Assembly: GCF_024341905.1 (NCBI RefSeq)
Contig: NZ_BQXY01000001.1
Span: 1,211,013 to 1,275,012, forward strand
Length of the DNA stretch: 64,000 bases
Reading direction: 5' to 3'
Source: Clostridium folliculivorans
GTDB taxonomy: Bacteria; Bacillota; Clostridia; Clostridiales; Clostridiaceae
The notes below the pieces were generated by a model. That model made no database searches. It was not told the DNA's origin and saw only the letters and a program-made list of their open reading frames with translations. Below are positions 34,712 to 43,564 of this stretch, piece by piece. A program made the translations under genes and the position numbers. Within the stretch, counting starts at the first letter, position 1. The number at the start of each line of letters is the position of its first letter.

Positions 34712-34790
34712 AGAGGTCCGGTTACACTACTAGCTCCGTATAGCCCAAGTGTCCACATAAAGGCTAGACTTCAAAGCATACCTTATAAAG
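34712..34790 (-). promoter_or_regulatory. c-di-GMP-II riboswitch, distal copy
   Basis: The same pattern occurs: TGTGGACACTTGGGCTATAC and GCTAGTAGTGTAACCGGACC. It lies 6 bases upstream of the second aptamer in the same leader, a tandem arrangement. Confidence 0.75.
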
Positions 34791-34795
34791 TTCAA

Positions 34796-35302
34796 TAATA
34801 TTGAATAGACTTTTCAAAAGTTTATCAATAATTAAAATATAAGAATGTATCACACCTTTCCTAGTGATTAAAATATTTAAAAACAATATTCTTGTAGCAA
34901 TAGTATAACTTATGCAAATACGTAAAATATACTGTTTCAGTGCGACAATCAATAAGGAAGTTTAGACAAATTTCTTGGTTTTAAAACAAATAACAATGGT
35001 TAAATATTTGAGGCAAATATCCACTTGCAATGTATACTGTAAGCCGTATTATAAGTAAATCAAAAATATTTTTATAAACTAAAATACTTAAGTATGTGTG
35101 ACAATATATATGATTTAAAGACATAATATTTACAGTAGTAATATAATTGCTTTTTTATGAAAATTAGAAAAATCAAGGTTATAATTAAACAGCTAGCATA
35201 TGACATTTTTTTATATTAGGCACAGTAGATAGATTTGATTTCACTATAGTCTATATATACTGTTCAGAGCCATACCATAATCTAAGTCCAATTAGGAAAA
35301 AT
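34796..35302. other. Non-coding stretch with a 90-bp direct repeat unit
   Basis: The sequence 34973-35066 is repeated at about 35500-35592 (for example AATGTATACTGTAAGCC in both). It is very AT-rich and I see no gene. It includes the presumed promoter of the surface-protein transcript on its left. Confidence 0.45.
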
Positions 35303-35500
35303 CTATTGAAATTCTCCATTTTCATTAAAAATATAATTGTGATAATGCCTTAAAGCAGCATCCACTATAGTATTCATATACACATTAACATTTGGATGAG
35401 CAGCTTTTATCTCATTAAGCATCCTTGCAGTAGATTTTCTTATCTTATAGTTTCTTTGAAGATCCAGTGGTTCGCCATCAACAATTCCGTTTTCCTCTAT
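35303..35500 (-). pseudogene. Deleted copy of the RHH gene at 37794-38243
   Basis: The minus-strand frame reads EENGIVDGEP joined directly to LDLQRNYKIRKSTARMLNEI and the whole C-terminus. The 62 or so codons between two similar DGEP and DDEP segments of the intact gene are missing, as if recombined out. The counterpart of Met21 is ATA, and the first 20 codons are absent, so it has no start. Confidence 0.75.
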
Positions 35501-35677
35501 ATTCTTGGTATTAAAACAAATAACAATGTCTAAATATTTAAAGGCAATATTCTTTTGGAATGTATACTGTAAGCCTCGTTATAAGTAAATTAGGTTCCCT
35601 ATTTTTATAGTGTAGAAATTTATGGTAAAATTGATGTTATTAGAAATGAAGATGTTCAATAAATGGAGGAAAATATA

Positions 35678-36694
35678 GTGCTACTAAAATCAGATAAAAT
35701 AATGAAAGGATCAATAACTAAGATTATTGAAGAATGCTGGATAGAAAGGAATAAAGGAAATGAAAAGTACATTACATTAGAGGAATTTAGAAATATACAT
35801 AAATTAATAGTTGAATATGATACAAAAAGTAAAGAGATATTTATTGATATTGTAAAAGATATTTATATTAAATTTGAGGATATCGGACAAGACTATAAAA
35901 ATTTTATTAAACCTATAAATTGTCAAGGTATTGTTTTAGATGAAGATATTTATGCTGGATGGGGACGATTTAACTACATTTATAGATGTAAAGGGAATAG
36001 AAGCATTTGGTTTAAAGATGGAATGATAGAAGAATATTCAGTATACTGCACTATAGATCAAAATGGATTTCAATTTTCCCTTTCTGACCTATGTTCTTTA
36101 GATTTATTTAGTGAGGAAGCTGAAGAAGTGTTTAGTGGAGAATTTAATTATGATATGCCTATATATAAGTTAAAGTATGTTGAATATACTTTAAAAAGAT
36201 TATTTTATATTAATAAAGCATATATGAAGGATTATTATTTAGAGTATTTAATGGATCCACCAGATGTTAATATTTTATCTGAGTTCTCATTAAAGTTAAG
36301 AGAGGAAGTTTGGGATTCCATATTAGAGTTAGGTAAAAGAGCAGTAGATGGAAGTGATGATGAGAAAAGCTTATTTAAATATTGTATAGAACTTATGGCA
36401 AAAGTAGGGTTAGATATAGAGTCTAGGAGTCTTATAGAGATTTTCTCCTATATTATGAAAAGCAATAAAAATGGTGCTGATATAACTTGGATGATTGATT
36501 TTTTGAAAAATGTAGGTGAAAAGGTAGATGAAAATAATAGAAAAATAGACGAAAATAATAGAAAAATAGATGAAAATAATAAAGAAGATATCATAGAATT
36601 AAAGCCAGGGATAGGCGGTGTAAATTTAAACTTAAATGAGATATATAAAAGATTAAAAAAGAAAATAAAAGGTGTGTCTGGTGGACAAAATTAG
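35678..36694 (+). CDS. Hypothetical protein with KIDENNR repeats
   Basis: 338 aa from a GTG at 35678; the ATG at 35663 is part of the GGAGG that serves as its ribosome binding site 8 bases upstream. The body is mixed alpha/beta with no known motif (YAGWGRFNYIYRCKGNRSIW is distinctive). Near residue 285 there are three tandem copies of K-I/V-D-E-N-N-R/K, and the end reads LKPGIGGVNLNLNEIYKRLK with a basic tail. The Gly-Asn-rich tail may be a short interaction motif. It stands among relics of an accessory region; no function can be given. Confidence 0.6.
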   Translation: MLLKSDKIMKGSITKIIEECWIERNKGNEKYITLEEFRNIHKLIVEYDTKSKEIFIDIVKDIYIKFEDIGQDYKNFIKPINCQGIVLDEDIYAGWGRFNYIYRCKGNRSIWFKDGMIEEYSVYCTIDQNGFQFSLSDLCSLDLFSEEAEEVFSGEFNYDMPIYKLKYVEYTLKRLFYINKAYMKDYYLEYLMDPPDVNILSEFSLKLREEVWDSILELGKRAVDGSDDEKSLFKYCIELMAKVGLDIESRSLIEIFSYIMKSNKNGADITWMIDFLKNVGEKVDENNRKIDENNRKIDENNKEDIIELKPGIGGVNLNLNEIYKRLKKKIKGVSGGQN

Positions 36695-37046
36695 CGTATT
36701 AAAGCGTATTACATTAGAGAAGCCTTTATAGAGCTAAATTAATACAACGGGTTAAGCTGGTGATATTTCTTTGAAGCTTCTAATTAATATATTTATAAAT
36801 TGAATTGATCAAAATATAATTTTTTAAAACTTGGCTATGTTTAATATAAATGTTGAAAAATTATATTTTCTGAATATTTGGGTGTAATAAGACTATATGA
36901 AGGATTACGGAGGTCTTATTATGCCAAGTGTAGCGTCACTCTTTTGTATAATTTAATACAGACACAATAGTAATGTGCAAAAAATTTTTGTTTTATATAA
37001 TACATTATTAATTACAGTGTGCTTATAAAAAATAAGGTGTGGTATT
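36695..37046 (+). other. Intergenic region with an IS1595-like left end
   Basis: GGCTATGTTTAATATAAATGTTGAAAAATT (from 36833; given here only as similarity to the MITE at 4732) is followed by GGAGG and a short ATG frame (MPSVASLFCII) ending at 36953. The matching right end is not visible. Nothing else is recognised. Confidence 0.3.
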
Positions 37047-37551
37047 TTGAATAAAAAGTATATTAAAATAGCTTTAATTACCACAATATCAGTTATTATA
37101 ATATTAATAGGAAGTTTATGTTTTTTAAGGTGTTATACACCAGCAAAGAATGATATTGTCTACTCAGCAAATTTGAACAAGAAAGATTTAGATTTAGTAA
37201 TATCAGATTACATAAAAAATAATTATTTTAATTTGAGTAATACATCCTCAATCAAGAAGTATGAAGCTCATAAAATTTATGGCGTAGATGAAATGTTTGG
37301 TCTTAAATATGTATATATAGAGACCTTATTTGAAGCAGGAACTTCTGGGGGGAAATCCATTAATAATTGTAGTTAAAGAGGACTCAAGTGGCATGTATTC
37401 TGTGGTAAATCATAAAGCACCTCCAGATGGTGATGAAGGTGCTTTATGGCTAAAAATATTAGTTCCTAATAAGTATCTAATAAATATGTACTCAAATGAA
37501 ACAAGGAAAGAATTAATAGAAAAAATAAATTCTGAAAAAATAAGTTCTTAG
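37047..37551 (+). pseudogene. Membrane-anchored protein broken by a frameshift at a G-run
   Basis: A TTG start with AAGGTG gives an N-terminal anchor (IALITTISVIIILIGSLCFL) and a 70-residue outer part. At the G6 tract 37347-37352 the frame ends in a short wrong tail at 37376, while the next frame continues with NPLIIVVKEDSSGMYSVVNH to a stop at 37551. Removing one G restores a 167-aa protein. Either it is a decayed gene or the tract is a phase-variable switch. The family is not recognised. Confidence 0.65.
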
Positions 37552-37554
37552 GTA

Positions 37555-37668
37555 GAATACTGAAAAAGAAATACAGAACTTATGCTCCTATTATTGGAGA
37601 GGGTGAACGAGAAGGAATTTATATAGGTTATATTCCTATTGATCAAATCAGATATTATGGAAGTATAT
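37555..37668 (+). pseudogene. 3' fragment of an unidentified gene
   Basis: The frame reads ILKKKYRTYAPIIGEGEREG and IYIGYIPIDQIRYYGSI with no start. The composition is coding-like. It follows the broken membrane gene. Confidence 0.35.
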
Positions 37669-37724
37669 AGACAGTCCGTTGCTAAGGTGAATATAAATAA
37701 CATTGAATAAGTAAAACAATATTA

Positions 37725-37771
37725 GGAACAGTAGACAGTTTGATTTTACTCTAGTATATAGCTACTGTTCC
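37725..37771 (-). terminator. Inverted repeat after the RHH gene
   Basis: GGAACAGTA and TACTGTTCC form a 9-bp stem with a long loop 23 bases past the stop. A similar element follows the deleted copy near 35221. Confidence 0.45.
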
Positions 37772-37793
37772 TAAAGGTCTGCTTAGGCAAAAC

Positions 37794-38243
37794 CTATTGA
37801 AATTTGCCATTCTCATTAAAAATATAATTGTGATAATGCCTTAAGGCAGCATCCACTATAGTGTTCATATACACATTAACATTTGGATGAGCAGCTTTTA
37901 TCTCATTAAGCATCCTTGCAGTAGATTTTCTTATCTTATAGTTTCTTTGAAGATCCAGTGGCTCATCATCCACTGGTGGTGTTTTATCATTTCTTATTGT
38001 CTTTAGTTTTCTGTTATCTGATATTTCATGAGATACTTTAATATTCTCTTCCTTAATCATATTTGTATTTGATGCACTAGTATCATTCTTCAGTAAAGCT
38101 TCAGCTTCTGGTGTCACAAAACTAAAAGCTCTAACAACATCTCCTCCAGTTGGTTCACCATCAACAATTCCGTTTTCTTCCATAACTTCCTCATCGTAGC
38201 ACAGTTCGTGTACATCATCAGCCTTTCTTTTTTTCTTAACCAT
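37794..38243 (-). CDS. Ribbon-helix-helix-like DNA-binding protein
   Basis: 149 aa with AAAGGAG before the ATG. The first 95 residues are charged and probably disordered (MVKKKRKADDVHELCYDEEV, DNRKLKTIRNDKTPPVDDEP). The C-terminus NYKIRKSTARMLNEIKAAHP then NVNVYMNTIVDAALRHYHN has the strand-helix-helix pattern of MetJ/Arc proteins. Such proteins act as plasmid partition accessory factors or antitoxin regulators; the role here is unknown. A shortened copy lies 2.3 kb to the left. Confidence 0.6.
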   Translation of the reverse strand: MVKKKRKADDVHELCYDEEVMEENGIVDGEPTGGDVVRAFSFVTPEAEALLKNDTSASNTNMIKEENIKVSHEISDNRKLKTIRNDKTPPVDDEPLDLQRNYKIRKSTARMLNEIKAAHPNVNVYMNTIVDAALRHYHNYIFNENGKFQ

Positions 38244-38357
38244 AGTTAATCTCCTTTAGAAATTTATTTTTAGAACATCAATATAAAAAATAATTCTTCA
38301 GCTTAAATATATGATTTGAAAGAACAAAATCCATCTAAAACGGCATTTTATCAGTAA

Positions 38358-38409
38358 ATATTTAAAAAGTTACCTATTTATGTAGACAAATAGATAACTT
38401 TTTAAATAT
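38358..38409. terminator. Long hairpin, bidirectional terminator or boundary
   Basis: ATATTTAAAAAGTTACCTATTT and its near-perfect inverse AAATAGATAACTTTTTAAATAT (one mismatch) are separated by 8 bases. It stands in the 476-base gap upstream of the RHH gene; the rest of the gap holds only a half copy of the CCAGTGATTTTTTT terminator near 38565. Confidence 0.6.
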
Positions 38410-38720
38410 GTATATAGTTTTATAGTTAAATATGAAACTATGGAAAAAGTTTTATAGAGAAAAATTTAAATAGTTATTGTGTTGGGGCGGTTTAGATGCA
38501 TGAATACTCATTTAAAGATTAAAAAAATAAGCTTATTCGTAGGGTGTTTTATAAGTTGATTTAAGCCAGTGATTTTTTTACACACAAAAACGGGCATTTC
38601 CATAACTATAGTATGTTTTGTATAACTTTGGTAAGATTAAATTATTGATTGATAATTGAAACAATACAATGCCTGATTTTTATTAGAACAGTACAAGTAG
38701 ATATTAAAGGAGAATGGATT

Positions 38721-39281
38721 ATGGGGATGGATATACTTAAGTCTGCAACTAGAAAAAATAAAGTTTATATTAGAATTAAGAGTGAATGTAAGTTTATACC
38801 GGATATTAGTGTTTTTCCTTTGTACTGTACATGTTGTAATGCGCCTCAATCAAAATTATATGAACATTTGGGATCAAGATACGGACAGGTCGGCACAGCA
38901 ATATGTGAAAAGTGTGGTAAAGAGATATGTGTTACAGACCATGACAATATTGTAGCGTCAATATATATAAATAATTATCCAAGTAATGAGATATTCTTTA
39001 ATAAGTTGTATCTATTAGATTGGAAGTTTGTTGATAAGCTTGATGAATTTCCGATAAAAAATACACTTGAAAAAGTTACAGAAGAACTTAAAAAATATGA
39101 TGGAAATTTTATAAATGTTGATGAGCTTAGGGAAATAATAGAGAATATCATAAATATAAAAACAGATGGAAAAATGAGATTTATTACTGACGAAAGATTT
39201 TCAATTTTACCAGATGATATCAATAGATGGATAGAGTTATTATATAGGGCAAAGATAGATATCCCGGCTAAGGTTGTATGA
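38721..39281 (+). CDS. Hypothetical protein with a zinc-ribbon-like cysteine pattern
   Basis: 186 aa from ATG 38721, chosen for AAAGGAGAA upstream. The N-terminal third has FPLYCTCCNAPQ and ICEKCGKEIC, two Cys-x-x-Cys knuckles about 30 residues apart, a likely zinc ribbon. The rest is helical and acidic (TLEKVTEELKKYDGN, DELREIIENIINIKTDGK). No known family. It begins a run of three small genes on the plus strand. Confidence 0.6.
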   Translation: MGMDILKSATRKNKVYIRIKSECKFIPDISVFPLYCTCCNAPQSKLYEHLGSRYGQVGTAICEKCGKEICVTDHDNIVASIYINNYPSNEIFFNKLYLLDWKFVDKLDEFPIKNTLEKVTEELKKYDGNFINVDELREIIENIINIKTDGKMRFITDERFSILPDDINRWIELLYRAKIDIPAKVV

Positions 39282-39361
39282 TTAATTGGTATTTATTGTA
39301 GATATATTTAAAACAAAATATATAAAGGTGGATATTATGATTTATTGGAGGAGGAAATGTT

Positions 39362-39727
39362 TTGGGAAGTGAGTGGAAATCAACAGAGAAAATAATTAGT
39401 AGTTTTATAAAAGAAAATGAGGGTAGAACTGTAACAACATTAGAAGCTATTGTAATGGACATTGATCCACAAAAAATTATTGGAATTAATGACAATTATG
39501 AGTATTCAGAAATAATAAATGACTACAAAATGAAGCCACTAAAAGAGTCTGTAACAAAAAATGGGTGGAGGAATATTAATATTCAAAGCTTTTGCTTATT
39601 GATGTTTCCTAACGGAGATTTAGTTGTAACTGGAGCCGGAAATCATAGGGCAGTTTTAGCTAAAGAATTAGCAATACCGTCTGTTAGAGCAATGGTAGCT
39701 AAGGTTGTTTATACGGATGAAGATTAG
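39362..39727 (+). CDS. ParB/sulfiredoxin-like domain protein
   Basis: 121 aa from a TTG with GGAGGAGG 8 bases upstream. The segment LKESVTKNGWRNINIQSFCL and then VTGAGNHRAVLAKELAIPSV resembles the ParB N-terminal nuclease/CTPase fold, where G-x-H-R-x-x-A is the phosphate-binding signature (here GNHRAVLA). It lacks the ParB DNA-binding half. Such stand-alone domains occur in mobile elements and toxin systems. The role is unknown. Confidence 0.5.
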   Translation: MGSEWKSTEKIISSFIKENEGRTVTTLEAIVMDIDPQKIIGINDNYEYSEIINDYKMKPLKESVTKNGWRNINIQSFCLLMFPNGDLVVTGAGNHRAVLAKELAIPSVRAMVAKVVYTDED

Positions 39728-39822
39728 GGAGAAAAGATGTTAGTGAAGTTATAGGTACTTATGATGAGATAACAATGTGATTTTATTAGATTTATTTGAA
39801 TTGTGGTTTGATAGGGATGTTT

Positions 39823-40209
39823 ATGAAAATTAAAGAAAAGTTTAGTTCTAAAAAAACATTTGAAGCCTTTCCTTTAAGCGGTAAAGGGAAAAGAATAATA
39901 GTCAATTCCACTGATGGCAATCTTAATATTACTTGGGGAGAGTTGAAATTTATATTAAACAGTAGAGTAATTGACGATATTCTTGAAAATTATTTTAAAG
40001 ATGATCAAGAATGGTATGTTCTTGGTGCTGGAATGACAAATCCTATAGTCGGCGGATTAGGAGAATATATTAAGAATAACCATGCACCTCTTACACCACG
40101 CCATGCTTCTGCTATAGCATCTGTAATGGTTAGCATTGGGGTAATTGAGTTTAAGGGACAAAAGCCTATTTTCATGAGGAGAATACACTTTGATTCCATT
40201 TATAAATAA
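39823..40209 (+). CDS. Hypothetical protein, 128 aa
   Basis: Starts at ATG 39823 with AGGGATG just upstream (the frame opens at 39796). The segments ITWGELKFILNSRVIDDIL and TPRHASAIASVMVSIGVIEF are probable helices around WYVLGAGMTNPIVGGLGEYI. No signal peptide or known motif. It follows the ParB-like gene with a short gap and may belong to the same unit. Confidence 0.5.
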   Translation: MKIKEKFSSKKTFEAFPLSGKGKRIIVNSTDGNLNITWGELKFILNSRVIDDILENYFKDDQEWYVLGAGMTNPIVGGLGEYIKNNHAPLTPRHASAIASVMVSIGVIEFKGQKPIFMRRIHFDSIYK

Positions 40210-40383
40210 AATGAGTTATTATTTATCTATAACATAGAATATTTTTAGGATATAACACGTAAATTGTAGAGCATATAACTAGTATATAAATTATTTAAAG
40301 GTATGACGAGAGAATAAAAGAGTGTCGAAACAGGAGGTCAATAAAAATGTTTATTTTTCAAGAAATTTTGATAAAATGTAATT

Positions 40384-40514
40384 AAGAAAAGCTTAGTGAG
40401 TCAACACTAAGCCAATCCTTAGAACATTTATTTTGTATTAAGGCTATTATATGAATTTAACATTTAATTCTAGAGAAAAGCACTAATCTTTGGCGGATGG
40501 GTGCTTTTTCTGCT
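40384..40514 (+). ncRNA. Small RNA, copy 1 (unassigned family)
   Basis: About 130 nt from an extended -10 promoter (TTTTGATAAAAT) to a terminator. Elements: hairpin CTTAGTG-AGTCAA-CACTAAG; a second stem CCTTA...TAAGG (near 40416 and 40437); and a terminator stem AGAAAAGCACT / GGTGCTTTTTCT whose loop holds the fixed sequence TCTTTGGCGGATG. Copy 2 at 43565 keeps all stems with loop changes and a compensatory A-to-G. It is not within any gene and is followed by convergent genes. Confidence 0.6.
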
Positions 40515-40651
40515 TTCTATCATAACTAGAAAGTCTTTGAAATATATAAGAGAAGTCTTCATTGCAACTGAAAGCAAGGAAACTTTACTTAAGCATATTA
40601 AAACCTGAAATGAGATTATAGAAATCCTATCTCAAAATATAGATGTATATA

Positions 40652-41620
40652 CTAACGAACTGCGACTCCATTTCTAAATTCTCTTTTAGGGAAACTAGCA
40701 CCAGCAATTTTATCTTCAGGTATAGCCTTTTCTATTCTTTCAATATCATTTGCACTTAAATTCACTTTTAAAGATTTTAATGAGTCTTGAAGTGTGGCTC
40801 TTCTTGAAGCACCAACTAAGGTTATAATGTAATCACCTTTGGATAAATGCCAAGCGAGAGCAAGTTGTGGTATAGTGATATGTTTCTCATCAGCTATTTT
40901 ACGCAACTCTTCTACAAGCTCAAGATTTTTGTCTATATTTTCTTCAAAGAATAAAGGAATAAATGAATTATATGCATGTGCTTTATCCTTTAACCATGTA
41001 CCACTAAGTAATCCATGAGCAAGGGAGCCAAATGCAACTACACCAATACCAAGCTCTCTAGCGGTAGGTATAATGTCTTTTTCAATACTTCTATTAAATA
41101 AGGAATATTCGCTTTCTATAAAGCTTATTGGATGTACAGAATTGGCTTTTCTTAGGGTATCAGCATCAACTTGAGTAAGTCCAATATGTCTCACGTATCC
41201 AGCATTAACCAGATCAGAAATAGCTCCAATTGTTTCTTCTACTGGAATGCCTAAGTCAATTCTTGCTGGTTGGTAAAGGTCAATATAATCTAAATTTAAC
41301 CTTTTAAGAGTATAAGTAAGATAATTTTTTATTGACTCCGGTCTTACATCCAATCCATACATTGCGCCATTAGGTGCAACTTGCATACCAAACTTTACTG
41401 ATACATAAGCTTTTTCTCTCTTTTGGCCTTTAAGGGCTTCACCAATTATCATTTCGCTCTTTCCAGAAGCGTAGAAATCTGCTGTATTTAAATGATTTAC
41501 TCCAAAATCTAAGGCTTCATGAATTGTTGCTATATTTTCAGCCTTATTGGAATCATCTCTCATACCTCCACAACCTAATCCAAGCTTATTAAGTTCTATG
41601 TCATTATTTTTATATTTCAT
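40652..41620 (-). CDS. Aldo/keto reductase
   Basis: 322 aa complete TIM-barrel aldo/keto reductase. The N-terminal LGLGCGGM and NTADFYASGKSEMIIGEAL carry the catalytic Asp and Tyr; the lysine is in VSVKFG. The usual catalytic His region reads LYQPARID, so Gln-Pro replaces it, as in the pyridoxal-reductase-like branch. The C-terminal NADP segment is ITLVGASRRATLQDS. TGGAGGATT precedes the ATG. It lies downstream of the MarR gene in the same direction, separated by a B-type hairpin, and may be its target. Confidence 0.85.
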   Translation of the reverse strand: MKYKNNDIELNKLGLGCGGMRDDSNKAENIATIHEALDFGVNHLNTADFYASGKSEMIIGEALKGQKREKAYVSVKFGMQVAPNGAMYGLDVRPESIKNYLTYTLKRLNLDYIDLYQPARIDLGIPVEETIGAISDLVNAGYVRHIGLTQVDADTLRKANSVHPISFIESEYSLFNRSIEKDIIPTARELGIGVVAFGSLAHGLLSGTWLKDKAHAYNSFIPLFFEENIDKNLELVEELRKIADEKHITIPQLALAWHLSKGDYIITLVGASRRATLQDSLKSLKVNLSANDIERIEKAIPEDKIAGASFPKREFRNGVAVR

Positions 41621-41642
41621 TATAAATCCTCCAGTCTAAATG

Positions 41643-41738
41643 GATGTACCACTTCGTAATAAAACTTATTATTTTTAAATTCTCTCACCAGAAGCCGTGA
41701 GAGTTTTAAAAATAGATTTCGGTTCGAAGTGGTACATC
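41643..41738. repeat. Nested hairpin repeat, B type
   Basis: GATGTACCACTTCG and CGAAGTGGTACATC are perfect outer arms; the inner stem is ATTTTTAAATTCTCTCAC / GTGAGAGTTTTAAAAAT. This is the best-preserved B copy. Confidence 0.8.
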
Positions 41739-41749
41739 TTTAATTCCTA

Positions 41750-42184
41750 TCATTCTCTAAATCTTTGGGTGCTATCATAAATCTTTTTTAAAGACTTCAT
41801 AGTAATAAGCATCTCTTCCTCAGATAATTCTTCAGACGCTAAATTCACCAAAGCTTGAATTTCTTTATGGATATTTGGCATAATCTCTTTAGCTTTATCT
41901 GTTAAATATAATTTATAAGCTCTACTGTTTTTTTCGTGCTGCTCTTTATATACATAGCCTTGTTCTATTAGTTTTGTAATAGTCCTTGCAGACATTGCCT
42001 TGTCATTACCTATTTCTTCGCTCAATTTATTTTGACTTATACCTTCATTTTTTTCTAAAACAAATAAATATGAACAAGAGCCATTAGTTAATCCAAACTC
42101 TTTTAAAACCTTATCTAAATATATTTGTGTGTTTCTAAAAATCTTACTAATATACATTATGAAATGCATGCTTTCTTTTTTCAT
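41750..42184 (-). CDS. MarR-family regulator
   Basis: 144 aa from ATG 42184 (AAGGTGG upstream; a longer reading begins at 42196). The winged helix is visible: ISQNKLSEEIGNDKAMSART, then ITKLIEQGYVYKEQHEKNSR with the wing, and a C-terminal dimerisation helix LASEELSEEEMLITMKSLKK. Two TTGACTAGTCAA palindromes lie just upstream, typical of autorepression. The aldo/keto reductase gene downstream is a likely regulon member. The ligand is unknown. Confidence 0.85.
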   Translation of the reverse strand: MKKESMHFIMYISKIFRNTQIYLDKVLKEFGLTNGSCSYLFVLEKNEGISQNKLSEEIGNDKAMSARTITKLIEQGYVYKEQHEKNSRAYKLYLTDKAKEIMPNIHKEIQALVNLASEELSEEEMLITMKSLKKIYDSTQRFRE

Positions 42185-42207
42185 GATTATAACCACCTTA
42201 ATTTTAA

Positions 42208-42253
42208 TTGACTAGTCAACACTTATTTTATTACTTTGATGTTGACTAGTCAA
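42208..42253 (-). promoter_or_regulatory. Two MarR operators
   Basis: TTGACTAGTCAA occurs at 42208-42219 and 42242-42253, perfect palindromes 34 bases apart; the second extends to GTTGACTAGTCAAC. Confidence 0.75.
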
Positions 42254-43148
42254 CAACTGATTGAAATAAATTTAGTGCGTGGTAAAGAATAGGAAAACAA
42301 TGAGAATTTGCAGCTAGATAATTTTATTAAGTAGATACTTAAGTTTTTTCTAATTAGGGTACATTATCTAAATATTTTGCAATGTAATATCCGCTAGTTA
42401 ACTTGCTTCATTAGGAATCTAAACAATAAATGATGGTAAGGTAAATAATATTAGTAAAGCTGTTTTCTTGAGAAAGAGGTTAATTTATAAATACGTATAC
42501 TAATTACAGTACTTTCATCACTCATAAGAAAATCATCACTAGCATTAAAAATATTATCTGAATTTTTTTAACTTCATAGCTTGAGCTCTTCTTTAATTAG
42601 TGGAGTTGCAGAAGCCGTGAGAGTTTCAAAAATATATTTAAGATCGAAGTTGTATATCCCCATATTTGCAACTAATCTATCTATAAATTTTTATATATCC
42701 TAGCTGTATAAATTTAAGTGTAAAAATGAGTTTAGAAGGAGTGGGAATGGCTCAAACCCGCATGGTTACTATATATTTATATAATTTTTTAATTTTATAA
42801 TTAAATGATTTTATGATTATATAAATATTTAAATAAGCCCTAAAAATTTTTTAAAAACGGTTCAAAATAAATTGGGGATCTAATAGATTTTCATTATTTG
42901 TACTCCGGAGAAACCGGAGTGCAAATAATTTCCAAGGATTTCTTAATAGATTATTTAATAAACAGCAAGTATAAATTTAATGAATAATAGGAAGTACATT
43001 CAATTTAGCATTAGGAAAACCGCAAGAGATAAGACTAAATAGTTGAAAAGCTTTCTTATATAAACAACTTGGGGTGTGAAATGAAAGACAAAAGGAATAT
43101 GCAAACTCTATATTCTATTTTAAATAAGCTGTAGGGTACTCTTTAATT
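42254..43148. other. Long gene-poor stretch with relics
   Basis: A minus-strand fragment reads NSDNIFNASDDFLMSDESTV and ISIRIYKLTSFSRKQLY before a stop (about 42457-42565) and looks like the tail of a lost gene. A half B-type hairpin lies at 42604-42657. A hairpin ATTTGTACTCCGG/CCGGAGTGCAAAT lies at 42893-42927. No intact gene is seen. Confidence 0.4.
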
Positions 43149-43373
43149 GTGAAGCTTTATGAGTTTTATGATATAAATATGATAAAAATTAAGTTGATTT
43201 CATCCGAGGACTCAAGTGATAATGAGAAAATTATAGAATTAGTTAGAAATAAGATACATTATAATCAAATATCGAGCGACTTAGAGAATAATGAAGAAAT
43301 AGAGAATGAAAAAATCAAAGATGCTTATATTAAATCACTAGAAAAAAAGAGTGAGAAGGTTAATTTTTATTAA
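43149..43373 (+). CDS. Small hypothetical protein, 74 aa
   Basis: A GTG start with poor ribosome binding signal; the product is acidic and helical (EDSSDNEKIIELVRNKIHYN, then NNEEIENEKIKDAYIKSLEK). The stop overlaps the next start as TAATG. It may be a decayed piece of a larger gene. No family is recognised. Confidence 0.35.
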   Translation: MKLYEFYDINMIKIKLISSEDSSDNEKIIELVRNKIHYNQISSDLENNEEIENEKIKDAYIKSLEKKSEKVNFY

Positions 43374-43450
43374 TGGAACTTAATATGAGCTTAGCAGAAT
43401 TGGAAATAGCAGTTGATAAATTGAATTGTGATTATTTTAAAAGGTTTTAG
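43373..43450 (+). CDS. 25-codon ORF coupled by TAATG
   Basis: It reads MELNMSLAELEIAVDKLNCD and YFKRF. It overlaps the previous stop by one base. Downstream the sequence continues coding-like (GKKSETKEERYLKNI) after the stop, so this is probably one small gene broken by a stop. Low support. Confidence 0.25.
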   Translation: MELNMSLAELEIAVDKLNCDYFKRF

Positions 43451-43564
43451 GTAAAAAATCTGAAACAAAAGAAGAAAGGTACTTAAAGAATATAATTTAA
43501 TAGTTTTTTAGAAATACAATAAACAAATTGTTTATTTTTTAAGAAATTTTGATATAATATAATT

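Noticed and set aside
40348-40386. 12-codon ORF behind AGGAGG at the start of small RNA copy 1 as a type I toxin
   Set aside because: Copy 2 of the RNA has a stop in the same place and no ATG, so the ORF is not conserved.
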